From NCBI GenBank assembly GCA_018857735.1, contig JABMCL010002447.1, forward strand, positions 47,321 through 111,320: DNA of 64,000 bases, in the 5' to 3' direction. Shown piece after piece: positions 21,956 to 32,308 of the stretch (within the stretch, counting starts at the first letter, position 1; every line of letters starts with the position of its first letter). The position numbers were made by a program, and so were the translations under genes. The notes beneath the pieces are model-generated. The model was not told where the DNA came from and did no database searches. It saw only the letters and a list, made by a program, of their open reading frames with translations. Source of the stretch: Alviniconcha marisindica (taxonomy: Eukaryota > Mollusca > Gastropoda > Provannidae).

Positions 21956-22178
21956 ACGGCTCATGTCCGGAGCCTTCCTTCAGACTATGTGGATGTACAA
22001 GACCAGTCATATGACCCTAACTACATCTCTGACATCAGCAAGAGGATGCAAGTACCAGAACGAATCTGTGTTGATGATGGCAGTGGAGCAGCAGAAATCA
22101 CTGGCTACAAGTATTATGATCCTGGCTCTAGCCGACAGTTCTCGGCCATGAATGTGCCGGACAGGATCATTGTTGCTG
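21956..22178 (+). CDS. MFF: MFF (mitochondrial fission factor), exon 2
   Basis: MFF is a tail-anchored outer-membrane protein of mitochondria and peroxisomes that recruits the fission GTPase DRP1. This 223-base exon lies between TTTCTACAG and G|GTACAG and is open in one frame. It carries both N-terminal MFF repeats: ISDISKRMQVPERI, and later MNVPDRIIVAG. These two VPE/D-R-I motifs are the known DRP1-binding signature of the family. About 30 residues between them are not conserved. It starts in phase 0 and ends after one base of the next codon (G), which exon 3 completes to GGT. Identity is strong because exons 3 and 5 also match MFF. Confidence 0.9.
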
Positions 22179-22964
22179 GTACAGTTGGCCTTTTCACTGT
22201 ATCTGAGACTGATCATTGATTAATTCATGCTTTTCATTCTGTCACTCTCACTTTCAGTGATTCACTAGTTTCAACAGTATTTAGGGGCAAACACCACAAT
22301 CATTGACTGCTAGTGCTACTGCTGTCTCAGAAGTCACAACTCGCATGTGGATAGCAACGGTAGTCCTGATTTTGGATTGTCATCACATCCACAGCAGGGA
22401 CACTTTAAAGCATTGTGTAAAATAAAGTTTGTAACTGTATTGCTATTGTTGGTGGTGGTGGTAGGTGGCCATCAGGCAGGTGCGTAATCATTGTGTGTGA
22501 ATCAAAAATTAGAGTAAATTTTAATGTTACACTTACAGGAAACGAGTTTATGAGCAGTTTTATTTTCTGTAATTTCGTCCCCCATGTTTCTGTGAGGAAT
22601 CTGATCACATGAGAGATCACATGCAAAATCTTTTTGCCACGAGGTTTGTCACTGTCCAGACTCTTTCTCGTTCTTTGAAGCTCTTGGGCCATAGTCTTTC
22701 TTTCTCGTCATATCTGCATTTCTAGGTAGGGGAAATCCTTTTTCCTTTGCTCTGTTTGCAAACTGATTTGCTCGAACATGTTCAGTTTGACCTACTTAGG
22801 CTGAGTGCAGGTTTAATCGCGTTACCAGTACTGCATCACTGTTCATTGTTGGTTTACCTCTTTGATTTGACACTTTTGTATTTGTAAACATTCTTTGGGG
22901 CTGACTTTGTTCCATAGATCATTGCATTTGTCAGTGAGGGCTGTTTTTTACTGCACTTGGTGCT
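22179..22964. other. start of MFF intron 2
   Basis: Segment 22560-22640 is partly repeated inverted at 31490-31550 (shared block GATCAGATTCCTCACAGAA on one strand), so it contains an old dispersed repeat. Nothing else is seen. Confidence 0.4.
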
Positions 22965-23305
22965 GTCTTGTTGCAGCACTTTTTTGTCTGACATGATGCA
23001 GATCCTTGCGTGATCTTTGAAGTGACACATACAGATCGCCTTAAGAGTGATCGCTGTCCCATTTTGGGAGACTTTACGAAACAACATTTGCAGGTCTATT
23101 TCTGACAAAAGAAGTCTGGAAAAGGACAATTACATGTTTTGGTACTGTCTTCTCAGTTACAGCATTTTTTTGTCTACCTTGACGCACTTGCATCACCTTT
23201 GAAGAGGCACATGGAATGATCGCTATCCTGTGTTGGAAGATTTTATGAAACAACATTTGCTGGTCTATTTCTAACAAAAGAAGACTGGGAAAGGACAATT
23301 GCATG
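22965..23305. repeat. ~175-bp tandem duplication in MFF intron 2
   Basis: Two related units lie side by side: the block AAACAACATTTGCAGGTCTA occurs near 23081 and, with one change, near 23248. Each is preceded by a related segment containing TTTTTTGTCT. The copies have diverged considerably. Confidence 0.65.
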
Positions 23306-24056
23306 CTAGGGTGGCCTGGGAGAAATTCGTCCAAACAGGCACGTATGTATGATATGATGTTCATGCACACTTCGAGACACTATTCAGAGTATTCTGTCAT
23401 CTTGACTCAACCAACACAAACTTGGTTTTGGTTTGTAGACACCTTCGACCAGTCTCAGACCAGTATACAGCATGACTGTGTGTGATCTCATGAATATGTA
23501 ATAAGAATTTTCTTTTTCAGATGCTGTGTGATTTAGGGCAATTTTGACAAACTCAGGGGAATTTCATCCTGCATCTCAGGGAACTTCATCCAAACATAAA
23601 GAAAACACACTGGACGAAAGGAAAGGCTAAGAAAGATATCCAAAACCAGTAATTGTTAAGTTTAATGTTTTCAGAAAGACGAAATATGAACTTTTTCAGC
23701 ATAAACGTGAAATTAGAGTAAACTCAGTACATAGTGTGAACCCGACCAAAGTGCTTTATTTCCGAAGGCCTAACTCTGCTCCTACAGAATTGACAAATTT
23801 CTTTTACTTCATTGTTTACAACCCCCACCCCCCTGCTTTTTTTGGCTGAGATCAACAACTTCCCATTCCTTTCAATTGTCAGCAAGTCCCACTCCTTCAT
23901 GTTACAGTTAGCAATGTGTTGAAAGCAACAGGGTAAATAAAAAGGCCAGTTTCCTGGGCGAGCTTCCCCCAAGCATAATTTCTGTTGGGGGGAAATTGTC
24001 TACCTTGAAAATTTACTTTTCACTTTGTGTGAATGTTTTTTGCTGAAAATAAGTGA

Positions 24057-24096
<40 letters not shown>

Positions 24097-24490
24097 GTAT
24101 ATATATGTTCATCAACTTTTGATAAATGTGTGAAAACTAAATTTGATAGAATTTTCAAGCACTGAACTTCAAAACAACATCAGCTAACAGTGTGCCGGTC
24201 CTTACATGTTGCGTATAACCCACACTATGGTTTGTTGCCAAGCAAACAGCACAGCTCCCACAATAGCTACTTGTGAAAAATCACTCCCATTGGTTGTTTT
24301 GTTTTGTGGAGTGATCCGTTATGTAGCTGATGTTACAGTTTGGAAAAGTTCACTTGTACTTTGTAGGGGTTGAAGCATAGTGTTGAGTGCAGTTTAGAGG
24401 GTGTTTGTGTGGCCAAGGTTCCCCCAACCAAGGATGGCCACCCTATCGCTAAAAGTAAAATGCTTTCTGTTGTCGGTGTAGGGATACAAA
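23306..24490. other. MFF intron 2, no gene seen
   Basis: Contains a TA tract at 24061-24092. No coding signature was found. Confidence 0.4.
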
Positions 24491-24661
24491 ATGGCCAATG
24501 CCAGTGATTCAGGAGAGAAGGAGTTAGGAAAAACAGGCTCTAATGATGTGGGGGAGCAGAAGAAGAAGTCAGGGAAAGCTAAACAGGGAGATGCAGCAAC
24601 TACATTTTATGCAAAAGAGTTGGACTTAAAAGCAAACTGGACACAATACTTGCAAGTGTAG
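24491..24661 (+). pseudogene. possible ORF1 (gag-like) remnant of the DIRS element
   Basis: An ATG starts a 56-codon frame, MANASDSGEKELGKTGSNDV onward, rich in Lys, Gly and Ser. It stops at 24661; a further 60 bases in the next frame encode a coiled-coil-like ISEQNKALSARVATLEQ. Charged, low-complexity N termini with a coiled coil are common in DIRS ORF1. The link to the DIRS RT downstream is by position only. Confidence 0.35.
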
Positions 24662-24748
24662 CAATCATTTCTGAGCAGAACAAAGCATTGTCAGCCAGAG
24701 TGGCCACCCTTGAACAACCTACTTTGCAAACTTTGGTAGATCGTTCCT

Positions 24749-24934
24749 GTAGAGTAATGTATTAATTAATGTGTTCTTGGGCCATTTAATTTTAATATAC
24801 ATAAGCCTTGCCTGGAGTCATTGGTGAACTGACCAATGAGAGGGGACTTGGAGAAATGGCTGCCTAATGAGAATTGGCAATAAACATCACTTACAAGCTC
24901 AAGTCCAGTTTACCTGGTGTTTGACAACACTACA
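24749..24934 (+). repeat. Gypsy-type LTR (186 bp) with primer-binding site
   Basis: Starts TGTAGAGTAATG and ends ACAACACTACA, the TG...CA ends of an LTR. Directly after it comes TGGTGTCAGAAGTGTG, which fits the primer-binding site seen in many metazoan Gypsy elements. A gag-like coding region follows. No matching 3' LTR was found, so the insertion is truncated. Confidence 0.7.
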
Positions 24935-24949
24935 TGGTGTCAGAAGTGT

Positions 24950-25725
24950 GTATTGATTCAGAAAGGATCAAGGAAGTGAAGTGAAGAACATCAAAATCAT
25001 GTCATTTTGTGAGAAAAGATTTTTGTTTTTCCTCTTGACATAATCCACCATGCAAAGCAGGCAACACACAGCAAATGTTCCTTTGCCATCAATGCTTAAT
25101 GTGTCTGATTGATGTCTGAGCCGTTATTGGAAAAAATTCAAACGCCGGTTCCAAAATTATTACATTGCAAGCAGGAACCTAATGAACCTAATGAGTTTCA
25201 AAGCAGTCTTTCTGGTAATTGTCGGGAAAGACGCGATGGACATATTTGATGGATTCAAGTTTGAGCAAGAAGCTGACGTGCAAGATTTAGGGAAAATCAT
25301 GAATATATTTGAGGATTTTTGTGTCGGTGAAACACCAAGCACTGTCAGAAACAGTCAAAGCATACAGCTCCTCTCTGTAACAACTGGCAAAGAACTATAA
25401 CTTTGGAGTTCTTGAGGACAGAATGATATGAGATCAAGTTGTGATGGCAGTCAAGGAAGATGCAGTTCAAGAAAAGTTGCTGGAGAATAAAAAACTCAGC
25501 TCAGTCAGCGCCTACAAAACATCAAGACAGCAATCTCACTCAATGTCAGAATCTAATACCATAAGTGCACAGGTCAGTAGGATACCAGTAAAACGGGAAA
25601 CAAAACCAATGGAAAGTGAACCACTCAGGGGGATTTCAACGTTCCGGAAACAGAGCTAGCCAGAAATGTACACACTGTGGTAAGAGCCCTATGCATGTTG
25701 TTCCAGTTCTATTCATGGAGAGAGA
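24950..25725 (+). pseudogene. Gypsy gag fragment
   Basis: In several frames the translation gives VIVGKDAMDIFDGFKFEQEA and NIFEDFCVGETPS, then NYNFGVLEDRMI and an alpha-helical stretch, and finally CTHCGKSPMH, half of a CCHC zinc knuckle. This is the order of a Gypsy-type gag. Several stops and frame changes break it. It appears to be inserted between the DIRS ORF1 remnant and the DIRS RT, in the same orientation. Confidence 0.75.
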
Positions 25726-25744
25726 AAAACAATCCTAGTTCAAG

Positions 25745-25965
25745 AAGAAAAGTTGAAAGGGGAGGAGATCCAGACACTTCTCAGGAAAGGTGTTATTTGT
25801 GAGGCAGAACCAGAAATTGGCCAGATTTTTTCAAATGTGTTTCTCCAGGAGAAGAATGATGGAACTTTCAGGATGTTCCTGAATTTGAAGAATCTGAATC
25901 AAAACATTGAAAAGATTCATTTCAAAATGAATTGTTTCAATAATGCTGTTGTTCTCATAATCCCC
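25745..25965 (+). pseudogene. DIRS-like reverse transcriptase, N-terminal part
   Basis: Encodes EEIQTLLRKGVICEAEP, FLQEKNDGTFRMFLNLKNLN and KIHFKMNCFNNAV. The pattern of a basic R/K-K-D/N-G-x-F-R block followed by LN-x-LN and HFKM is typical of DIRS-group RTs. It is interrupted after NAVVLI by unrelated sequence and resumes at 26985; the RT palm in between is missing. Confidence 0.8.
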
Positions 25966-26511
25966 GAAGGGAGGCCGGGGATGTATGATGTCAACCTCTT
26001 GTCTGGAATCTCAGGGCTGTCATTTGATTCCCCTTTCTGTCTCCTCTCTTGTTTTTTTCTGCCTAGTCCTCTTGCTCTTTCTGTCTTGTCATTTTTCTGC
26101 TAAAGGTCCATTCCCCTGACTTTTTTCGAGAAAGCTCTCAAATATTTTTCATTAAGGGTTAGGCTTTTTTGTATGGCTCTTGTTGAGCAGCTAGGAGATG
26201 ATAGTTGGTAGGTAGTATGTGCAGCTTGCTGCCATATGGCACTGGTATGTGCCATTATGTATTTATATAACTTTTTTTTATTTTTATATTGTGTTTGTCC
26301 ATTCCTTTTTTATATTTTTCTTTTAAGCTGGTATGGGTAACTTAGACGGAATGGTTGATGATACCAGCATGTTCTGGCATTATGTGCTCTTTTAACAGGG
26401 GTAACATTGAAGGGACTAACTCTTTGAAAATTTGTGTCTGATGTTTGTGTATGTAATGTATGTTTTATGTTTGCAAAGTGATTGGTTTTGTAGACTGACT
26501 TGACAGAGGGT

Positions 26512-26556
<45 letters not shown>

Positions 26557-26655
26557 AGAAGAGTATAGAAATGTGTATTTGCTTATGACCTGAGTTTAAC
26601 TGTCCTGAGGTGACCCTGTGTGGTTGACAGGACATTAAAATCCAATTACTGTGAC
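25955..26655 (+). repeat. dispersed repeat interrupting the DIRS RT
   Basis: Matches, inverted, three places in the KHK intron: 52300-52460 (block TTTGATTCCCCTTTC), 51740-51840 (block GAGCAGCTAGGAG and GTTGGTAGGTAGTATGTGCA) and 50220-50350 (block TGACCCTGTGTGGTTGACAG). It carries a (TA)n tract at 26515-26553. The three pieces elsewhere appear to be one older copy broken by later insertions. Confidence 0.75.
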
Positions 26656-26984
26656 TTGTTCTCATAAAGTAAGACTGCTTTTATGCATCTTTCAATTTAA
26701 AAGACACTTAATGTTCAGTGAGAAATCACCCAAGTTTCACAAAATTCTTTAGGTTCATGTTTCATGGCCGACTTTTTGAATTTGTGGCATTGACTCAGGG
26801 GTTTCAGGATTCCCCTTGCGTGTGTGTGTTTGTGTGTGTGTGCACGCATGCGTGTGTGTGTGAGTCTGTGTGTGTGCATTCATGTTGTATGCATTGAATT
26901 TTGACAAATATGTATTTGTAGAGAACGTGTAAGCACTTAGGGCCTGTGCGAGTTAGGCGCTCTAAGCATTCATTATTATTATTA
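26656..26984. repeat. GT tract and retroelement tail
   Basis: Contains GT-rich sequence (26816-26880) and then AGCACTTAGGGCCTGTGCGA and GCGCTCTAAGCATTCATT with an ATTATTATT end at about 26970-26984. This is the usual 3' end of a LINE or SINE of the type whose tail is an ATT repeat. Confidence 0.6.
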
Positions 26985-27250
26985 AAATGTTTTTTACAAA
27001 GTTGTTCAAACCAGTTCTCCCATCTACAATCCTTCTGATCTATATTGACAACTCTTTGCTGCAAGGTGATACTTTCATGGAATGTCAGGAGGCAGCCTCC
27101 AAGGCCTGTGAAGCTTGGGTTATTTTGGCATTTATGATTCACCCTGTTAAGTCAGTTTTCAAACTGTCACAAACCATTGAATTCCTAGGTTTTCAGTTTG
27201 ATTCTCACAACATGTTATTGTTAGTCTCTGACCTCAGCTAAAGCAGATAA
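26985..27250 (+). pseudogene. DIRS-like reverse transcriptase, catalytic segment
   Basis: Encodes FFTKLFKPVLPSTI and LLIYIDNSLLQGDTF, then IHPVKSVFKLSQTIEFLGFQ. The YIDN sits where DIRS RTs have the catalytic YIDD, so the second Asp is lost. The FLGF box follows at the expected distance. The frame is open for about 80 codons. The part of the palm before FTKL is absent because of the insertion at 25960-26984. Confidence 0.85.
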
Positions 27251-28430
27251 GATCAGACTGACTTGTTTGTCTTTGTTTGGGAAACACTGGTGTAGTATCA
27301 GACAATTAACAGAAGTAATTGGTCAGCTGGTGGCTGCTCAGCCCGGATTCTGGATAGCTCCCATTTTCTTTAAGTGCCTGGAATCTGTCAAAGACTGTGC
27401 CCTCAGAGCAGAGAATGGGAACTTTGATGTGAAGATTGAAATACCTTGAGTTGCAAAGGAGGATCTTTCTTGGTGAACTGACAGTGTGGACAAGTTTCCT
27501 TCCCCAGTGAGTAGAAATAAACCTGTTTGTGTGAAATCTGATGCATCAAAAAGAGGATGGGTGGAATGTAATGGTAAAACAACAGTGGGTATGTGGATGA
27601 GTGAAGAAATGCTTTACACATAAATTGTCTTGAGCTCAAGGAAGCATTTTTTGCATTAGAATCCTTCTGCAAGAACTTATCCAATTGTGCTATTCTGTTA
27701 CAAACAGACAACAGCATGATTGTCTCGTGCATCAGTAGTATTAACAAGGCTAGCACAAAGACTGACTTACATGAGAAATGTGGCTTTGGTGTTTGTCCTC
27801 TTGGAACTTTGTGGTTGCATCTCATTTTCCTGGAAAAGATAACACAGAGGCCAACTTAGAGTCAAGAGTTGACAGACATCAACTTGAGTGGCACCTGGAC
27901 AAGGTTGTTTTTGAAGCCATCTCAAACCAGTTGATTAGTTTTGGGGAGTTGTGAGATTGACCTTTTTGCCTTGAGAGTTAATACTCAGCTGAACAAATTT
28001 GTTTCTGGAAACCAGGCCCTTTTGCTTTTGCTATAAATGCCTTTAGCCTTGACTGGACAGACTTTAGGGCTTATTGTTTCCCTCCCTTTAGTCTTTTGCT
28101 TAGAGTTCTACAGAAATTAGAATAGGACAAAGCAGATTACATTTTATTCATTCCTTTATGGACTACGCAGGTTTGGGTCCCGAAGTTACTCCGCTTGCTT
28201 ACTGATTTTCCAGTACTTCCTTCCAGAACAGACTTCTGTGCCACCCCCTGACAGGACAACACCATCTGTTGAAAACAGTGAAGCCCATGGCATGTGCCTT
28301 ATCCAGGAAATGCTGGAAAAACAGCATTCCAAGAGACTGCTAAAATTATTTTGTCTTGCTGGAGAGATGGCACAAAGCAATGCACGAATTCATACATCAA
28401 AAGATGGGTGCAACATTGCCTTAAAGGACA
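27251..28430 (+). pseudogene. DIRS-like connection, RNase H and linker region
   Basis: Encodes SIRQLTEVIGQLVAAQPGFW, then a degenerate RNase H with KSDASKRGW near 27540 and an LxxDNSM-like box near 27705. Later come INAFSLDWTDF-like and PLWTTQVWVPKLLRLLTDFP blocks, spread over three frames. These blocks follow each other in DIRS elements between RT and the recombinase. Many stops are present. It ends at the TTAA element inserted at 28431. Confidence 0.7.
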
Positions 28431-29198
28431 AGTCCAAGGTTAGGGGTGATTTTTGACACAATTTCTGTTAAAGCTTGCTGAGAACAATGATGTAGGTGAA
28501 ACTGTGATCTGAGGGTTATAAATGCACAAAAAAAGGTATTTTCTGTCGTACAGAAAGCATCGCCATGACGCCCAAATCATGTGACCACATGCCTACTATG
28601 TCACTCTGGGGAGTCGCTGCCAACTCAAGCTCCGAAGACGAAACTGATACTTTGCCCGAGAGACCCACAAGGATACAGCTGTACTAGTTTCAGCCTGTCG
28701 GGCAGGATTTTGAAAGAGTACCAGAACATCGTGTCAGCAAACCCCATGCGGTATTCCATGGAGTTTGTGAAATCTCACTCACTGAAGTGCTCGCTACACA
28801 AATTGGCATGATGCGGCGCAGCAAGAAAGTCAGCTCGTTTGAATTGTATAAATTTAATCCACTTTTGCCTCACTGCGGGTCGATGCGTGGGAGCTCGTGC
28901 ATTGTTATACCTGGGGTCATTTGCAAATTGTTACAGTTTGCAGCAACACAGTAGGCCGGCATAGTTAACTTTTTTGTCAACCACACGCATACACAGTTTA
29001 CTGAAGAATCTAAGATGGCAACCGCACTGACTCCCCAGACTGACGTCACTTCAGTCTACAGAAAATAAAATCGATTAAAAACCCTTTTTTATTTATTTTA
29101 TTTTATTTCTTATTTCATTAAATCTGAAACTAGTGACTCATTTGTCAATCACTTCGATGGTCATTTTGCATACTTAAAAACATGGACTTTTACTTTAA
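28431..29198 (-). mobile_element. TIR DNA transposon with TTAA ends (copy 2), inside the DIRS element
   Basis: 768 bases from TTAA to TTAA, with inverted ends TTAAAGGACAAGTCCAAGG and CATGGACTTTTACTTTAA. The ends and about 200 bases inside them match the ends of copy 1 at 13546-15745, in opposite orientation. On the minus strand near 28960 it encodes MPAYCVAANCNN, the start of a THAP domain, followed by a stop. It lacks the 1.45-kb inner module of copy 1, so it shows the outer element without that module. It splits the tyrosine recombinase of the DIRS element. Confidence 0.85.
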
Positions 29199-29590
29199 AT
29201 GGGTGGAAAAAAACCTTTGGTCCATCTGAAAATGAACTGATTAATTGTCTCACTAGACTTTACAAAGAGGGCAAAGGAATCTTGAATACAGTGCTTTGAA
29301 CATGTTGCACAGTGCTGTCTCTACACTGTGCTTAAATGGAGACTGTTCAGTGGGCAACCATGCTCTTGTCCGAAAATGTTTAAGGGGCGTGTTTAATAGA
29401 CAGCCAGCTTTTCCCCAAACTGGTATTATGACATGGGATGCAAATATAATACTAAATGTTTTGAAGAAGTGTTCTCCTGCAAATAGCCTGTCAAGTGACT
29501 TACATTGTCACCTTGTGGTTATTGCTATCAGGAGGAACATGTCTTGGAGACCTCAAAACTTCAACTCCCTGAAGTCATCAGAGTGAAATT
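29199..29590 (+). pseudogene. DIRS-like tyrosine recombinase fragment
   Basis: The frame beginning near 29296 encodes SALSTLCLNGDCSVGNHALV, KCLRGVFNRQPAFPQTG and MTWDANIILNVLKKCSPANS. This is the characteristic region of DIRS tyrosine recombinases, which integrate the circular element without an integrase. An earlier part lies left of the TTAA insertion (about 28240-28430), with matching orientation. The C-terminal catalytic Arg-His-Arg-Tyr part is missing. Confidence 0.85.
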
Positions 29591-29694
29591 GTTTTTGGAG
29601 TATCCCCATCTGGCAAAGCGTTTTGTGTGGTCAGATATTTGATTCATTATGTCAAGAGAACTGAAGAGTTGAGGGGGACAGACGCCAGACTTTT

Positions 29695-31165
29695 CATTAG
29701 TGTGAAAGCTCCACACAAAGCAGTGGGACGGGACACAGACACTGGACAAAGATGGGGCCCCATAAAGCTGGGATCGACATGCCCATAGAAACAATTGGAT
29801 CTGATCCACCATCAGGGCTTGCGAATCGCGTTGGGTGCTTTCCACACATCTCCTGCTCAAAGTCTATACATAGAAGCACATGAACAGTCATTAACTACTC
29901 GCCGATTAAAATTGTCTTTAAACTATGTTCTTAATCTCGAATCCTTGCCGGAAAACCCAGCCTATAGTTGCGTTTTTGAACCCCAAAACACCAAATTATT
30001 TGAAAAATCAGTCGAAGGTTCCACCTCTTGGCATCTACATTCTCCCCCACTTGGAGAAATCCAAACTTAACCTAAATCTGGTAGACAGTGCTCCCTCGAT
30101 GGACATCGTCCCTTGGAAACTTTCAGTTCCTGCAGTCCGTCTTGACTTAACCAATTTCAAAAAAGATACAACAAACCCGGAAATATATAAACAGTTCTAT
30201 TTGCAACTTAACTCAGAATATCCTTTATCAGAAAAAAATTCACAGACAGTGGTTCTAAAAGTGACAAAACAGAGGAAGGAGTTGCTGCGGTGGCTGTATC
30301 CACTAAACGAATTAATAAACCTTTTACCTGTTGGCTTCCAGATGACAGTTCAATATATACAGAAGAGTTGCGGACTATTCTTTTAGCTCTCAAACATGTT
30401 TATTATTCCAATGAAAATCGTTTTTGATACTATCTGATTCTCTTTCATTGTTACAGACGTTACAGTCAATATTAAACCTAAAATATGATCATCCAATCTT
30501 AGTTCAGATTTTAAAATTATATACAGAATTGACAAGAGACGGAAGCGGGAGAGAGGTTGTTTTTATCTGGGTTCCCGGCCATGTTAGCATTAGGGGAAAT
30601 TCGGCTGCAGATTCTGTAGCTAAGGATGCCCTTGGTGGTGACATCTCGGTTGAGCTTATCCCATTCTCAGACCTAAAATCACGCACAAATAAATATATAT
30701 TAGAACTGTGGCAGTCTGAGTGGGATGAGTTCCTGGAAAATAAATTACATAAGATATTCCCAGTGTTAAAAGAATGTATTGTTTGTCCTCGGCAAACAGA
30801 AAAGAAGAGACTGTGATGGCCCGATTGCACATTGGCTGTTCTTTTATTACTCATTCCTTTTTATTGAAGGGTGAGGAACCGCCAATGTGCATCAGATGTG
30901 ATAAACATTTAACCATAGAACATATTTTACTTACTTGTTTGGATTTTATTGAAATAAGAGAGCCACTTTACAGCTAAATCACTGCGTATGTTGTTTCAGG
31001 ATATTTCGCCTGAGAAGATTTTTAACTTTTTGAAAGAAATTAATATTTTTGGAAAAATCTAAATTTGAGATCATTTTTAGTTATGTTTGTGTTATTCACC
31101 TTTTAAGCATGGTTTTAAAACTACCAATTTTAAGACGTACACATTATTAAAAATTAATATATAAT
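29695..31165 (+). pseudogene. I/Jockey-type LINE: RT C-terminus, RNase H and zinc knuckle
   Basis: Begins with LDLIHHQGLRIALGAFHTSP and SLYIEAHEQSLTTRRLKLSL, the post-RT region of Jockey-superfamily LINEs. An RNase H follows: FTDSGSKSDKTEEG near 30239, IYTEELRTILLALKHV near 30350, ILSDSLSLLQ near 30424, and WVPGHVSIRGNSAADSVAKD near 30570. The Asp, Glu, Asp and His/Asp positions of RNase H1 are all present across two frames. A terminal CIRC-DKHLTIEHILLTC knuckle is read near 30885-30940. Several stops and frameshifts show that it is dead. RNase H places it in the I group rather than in Jockey proper. Confidence 0.85.
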
Positions 31166-31180
31166 GTCAGATGTGTATCA

Positions 31181-31234
31181 CCCCGATATAACCGTACCTG
31201 TTGACTGGGCGTAAAACACCAACTTACTTACTTT
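31181..31234 (+). repeat. conserved ~55-bp SINE-like module, copy 3
   Basis: Reads CCCCGATATAACCGTACCTG, TTGACTGGGCGTAAAACACC, then a TTACTTAC tail. It lies just behind the I-type LINE. Confidence 0.85.
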
Positions 31235-32103
31235 ACGTACTTACCCATATTCACATCGCAGCTGACCAGAGCAGCTTCCACTAGTAAGGCTGTGCAAAAG
31301 GTGCCTTTGAAGACAATTCCACAGACAGTGGGCTGGAGAAGATTCATCACTTTTGCTGTATTCTACAGTTGACAGTTGTTAGTGGAAGGGCCTTTGCAAA
31401 TATTGTTCTCTGCTAAGTTAGGTATGTAAGAACAACTTTTTCCCATTGTTTGTTTTAGTCTGGAATATGCAAATGTTGCAGTCTCCAAGTCTCGTGTGAT
31501 CAGATTCCTCACAGAATCATGGGAGATAAAATTACAAAATTAAAACTAGCCTACCTTAAGTGCAGTCTAATTGTAATTTTGTCAACCATGATGTTTGGAT
31601 TGGTTCACTACTTCAGATCTGTTGTTTTTTTCCCTGCCCTTGATACCTTCCTCTATTTTCTGCACCATTTGCATGTCCTTAAATGTAATTTCGCATGCAA
31701 AGCTCTCACATGATCTCTTCCTCACTTCATCATGGTCAACATATTTACAATTAGACTGTGCTTAAGGTAAGCTAGTCTTAATTTTGTAATTAGTATAAAG
31801 TAACAGTGTGTGACGGGCATTAGTAAATTATCTTCATTTGGAATTGGATAGGATTCTTGTTCAAGTATAACTTTGAGTCACTGTACAGTTCTTCTGTAAA
31901 GTAAGCAACTGCATCACTTTGTATAGATCTATACTGACTACAGCCACATATGTACACTTTTCCAAAGGTCTTGGCAAAAGTATAATTTGGGACCTCATAA
32001 TTCACATTATGATTGAAGGTCTTGTATGTCTATGTGTGTTATTGTTTGGTACAGACATACCTGTTCATATCACACCAAATGTGAACCTGTCAATGCTTTT
32101 CAG
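31235..32103. other. end of MFF intron 2
   Basis: Only the inverted partner of the 22.56-kb repeat (31490-31550) was recognised. It ends with the acceptor TGCTTTTCAG. Confidence 0.4.
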
Positions 32104-32308
32104 GTGACAACCAGCACATAGGGCTGCGTGAGGGACTGCGCACATTGCCCATGGACCGTGACATTCACACTGAGGCCTCTAATGCAGTAGGACTGACCAC
32201 CCCACCTCGTGTCTTGACACTGGAACAACGCTTCCCTGTTGTTGATGATGCTGAGGAGAAGAAAGCTAGAGAAAATCAGGATGGACAGCTTGTTTCTAAT
32301 GGGCATAT
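32104..32308 (+). CDS. MFF: MFF, exon 3
   Basis: A 205-base exon between TGCTTTTCAG and CATAT|GTAAGT. It encodes GDNQHIGLREGLRTLPMDRD, then GLTTPPRVLTLEQRFP, and a charged end. The TPPRVLTL motif is the best conserved internal signature of MFF. The first two bases complete the Gly codon begun in exon 2, extending VAG directly into DNQ, just as vertebrate MFF runs from VAG into its next segment. It ends with two bases (AT) that exon 4 completes. The exon is spliced over a 9.9-kb intron full of retroelements. Confidence 0.92.
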
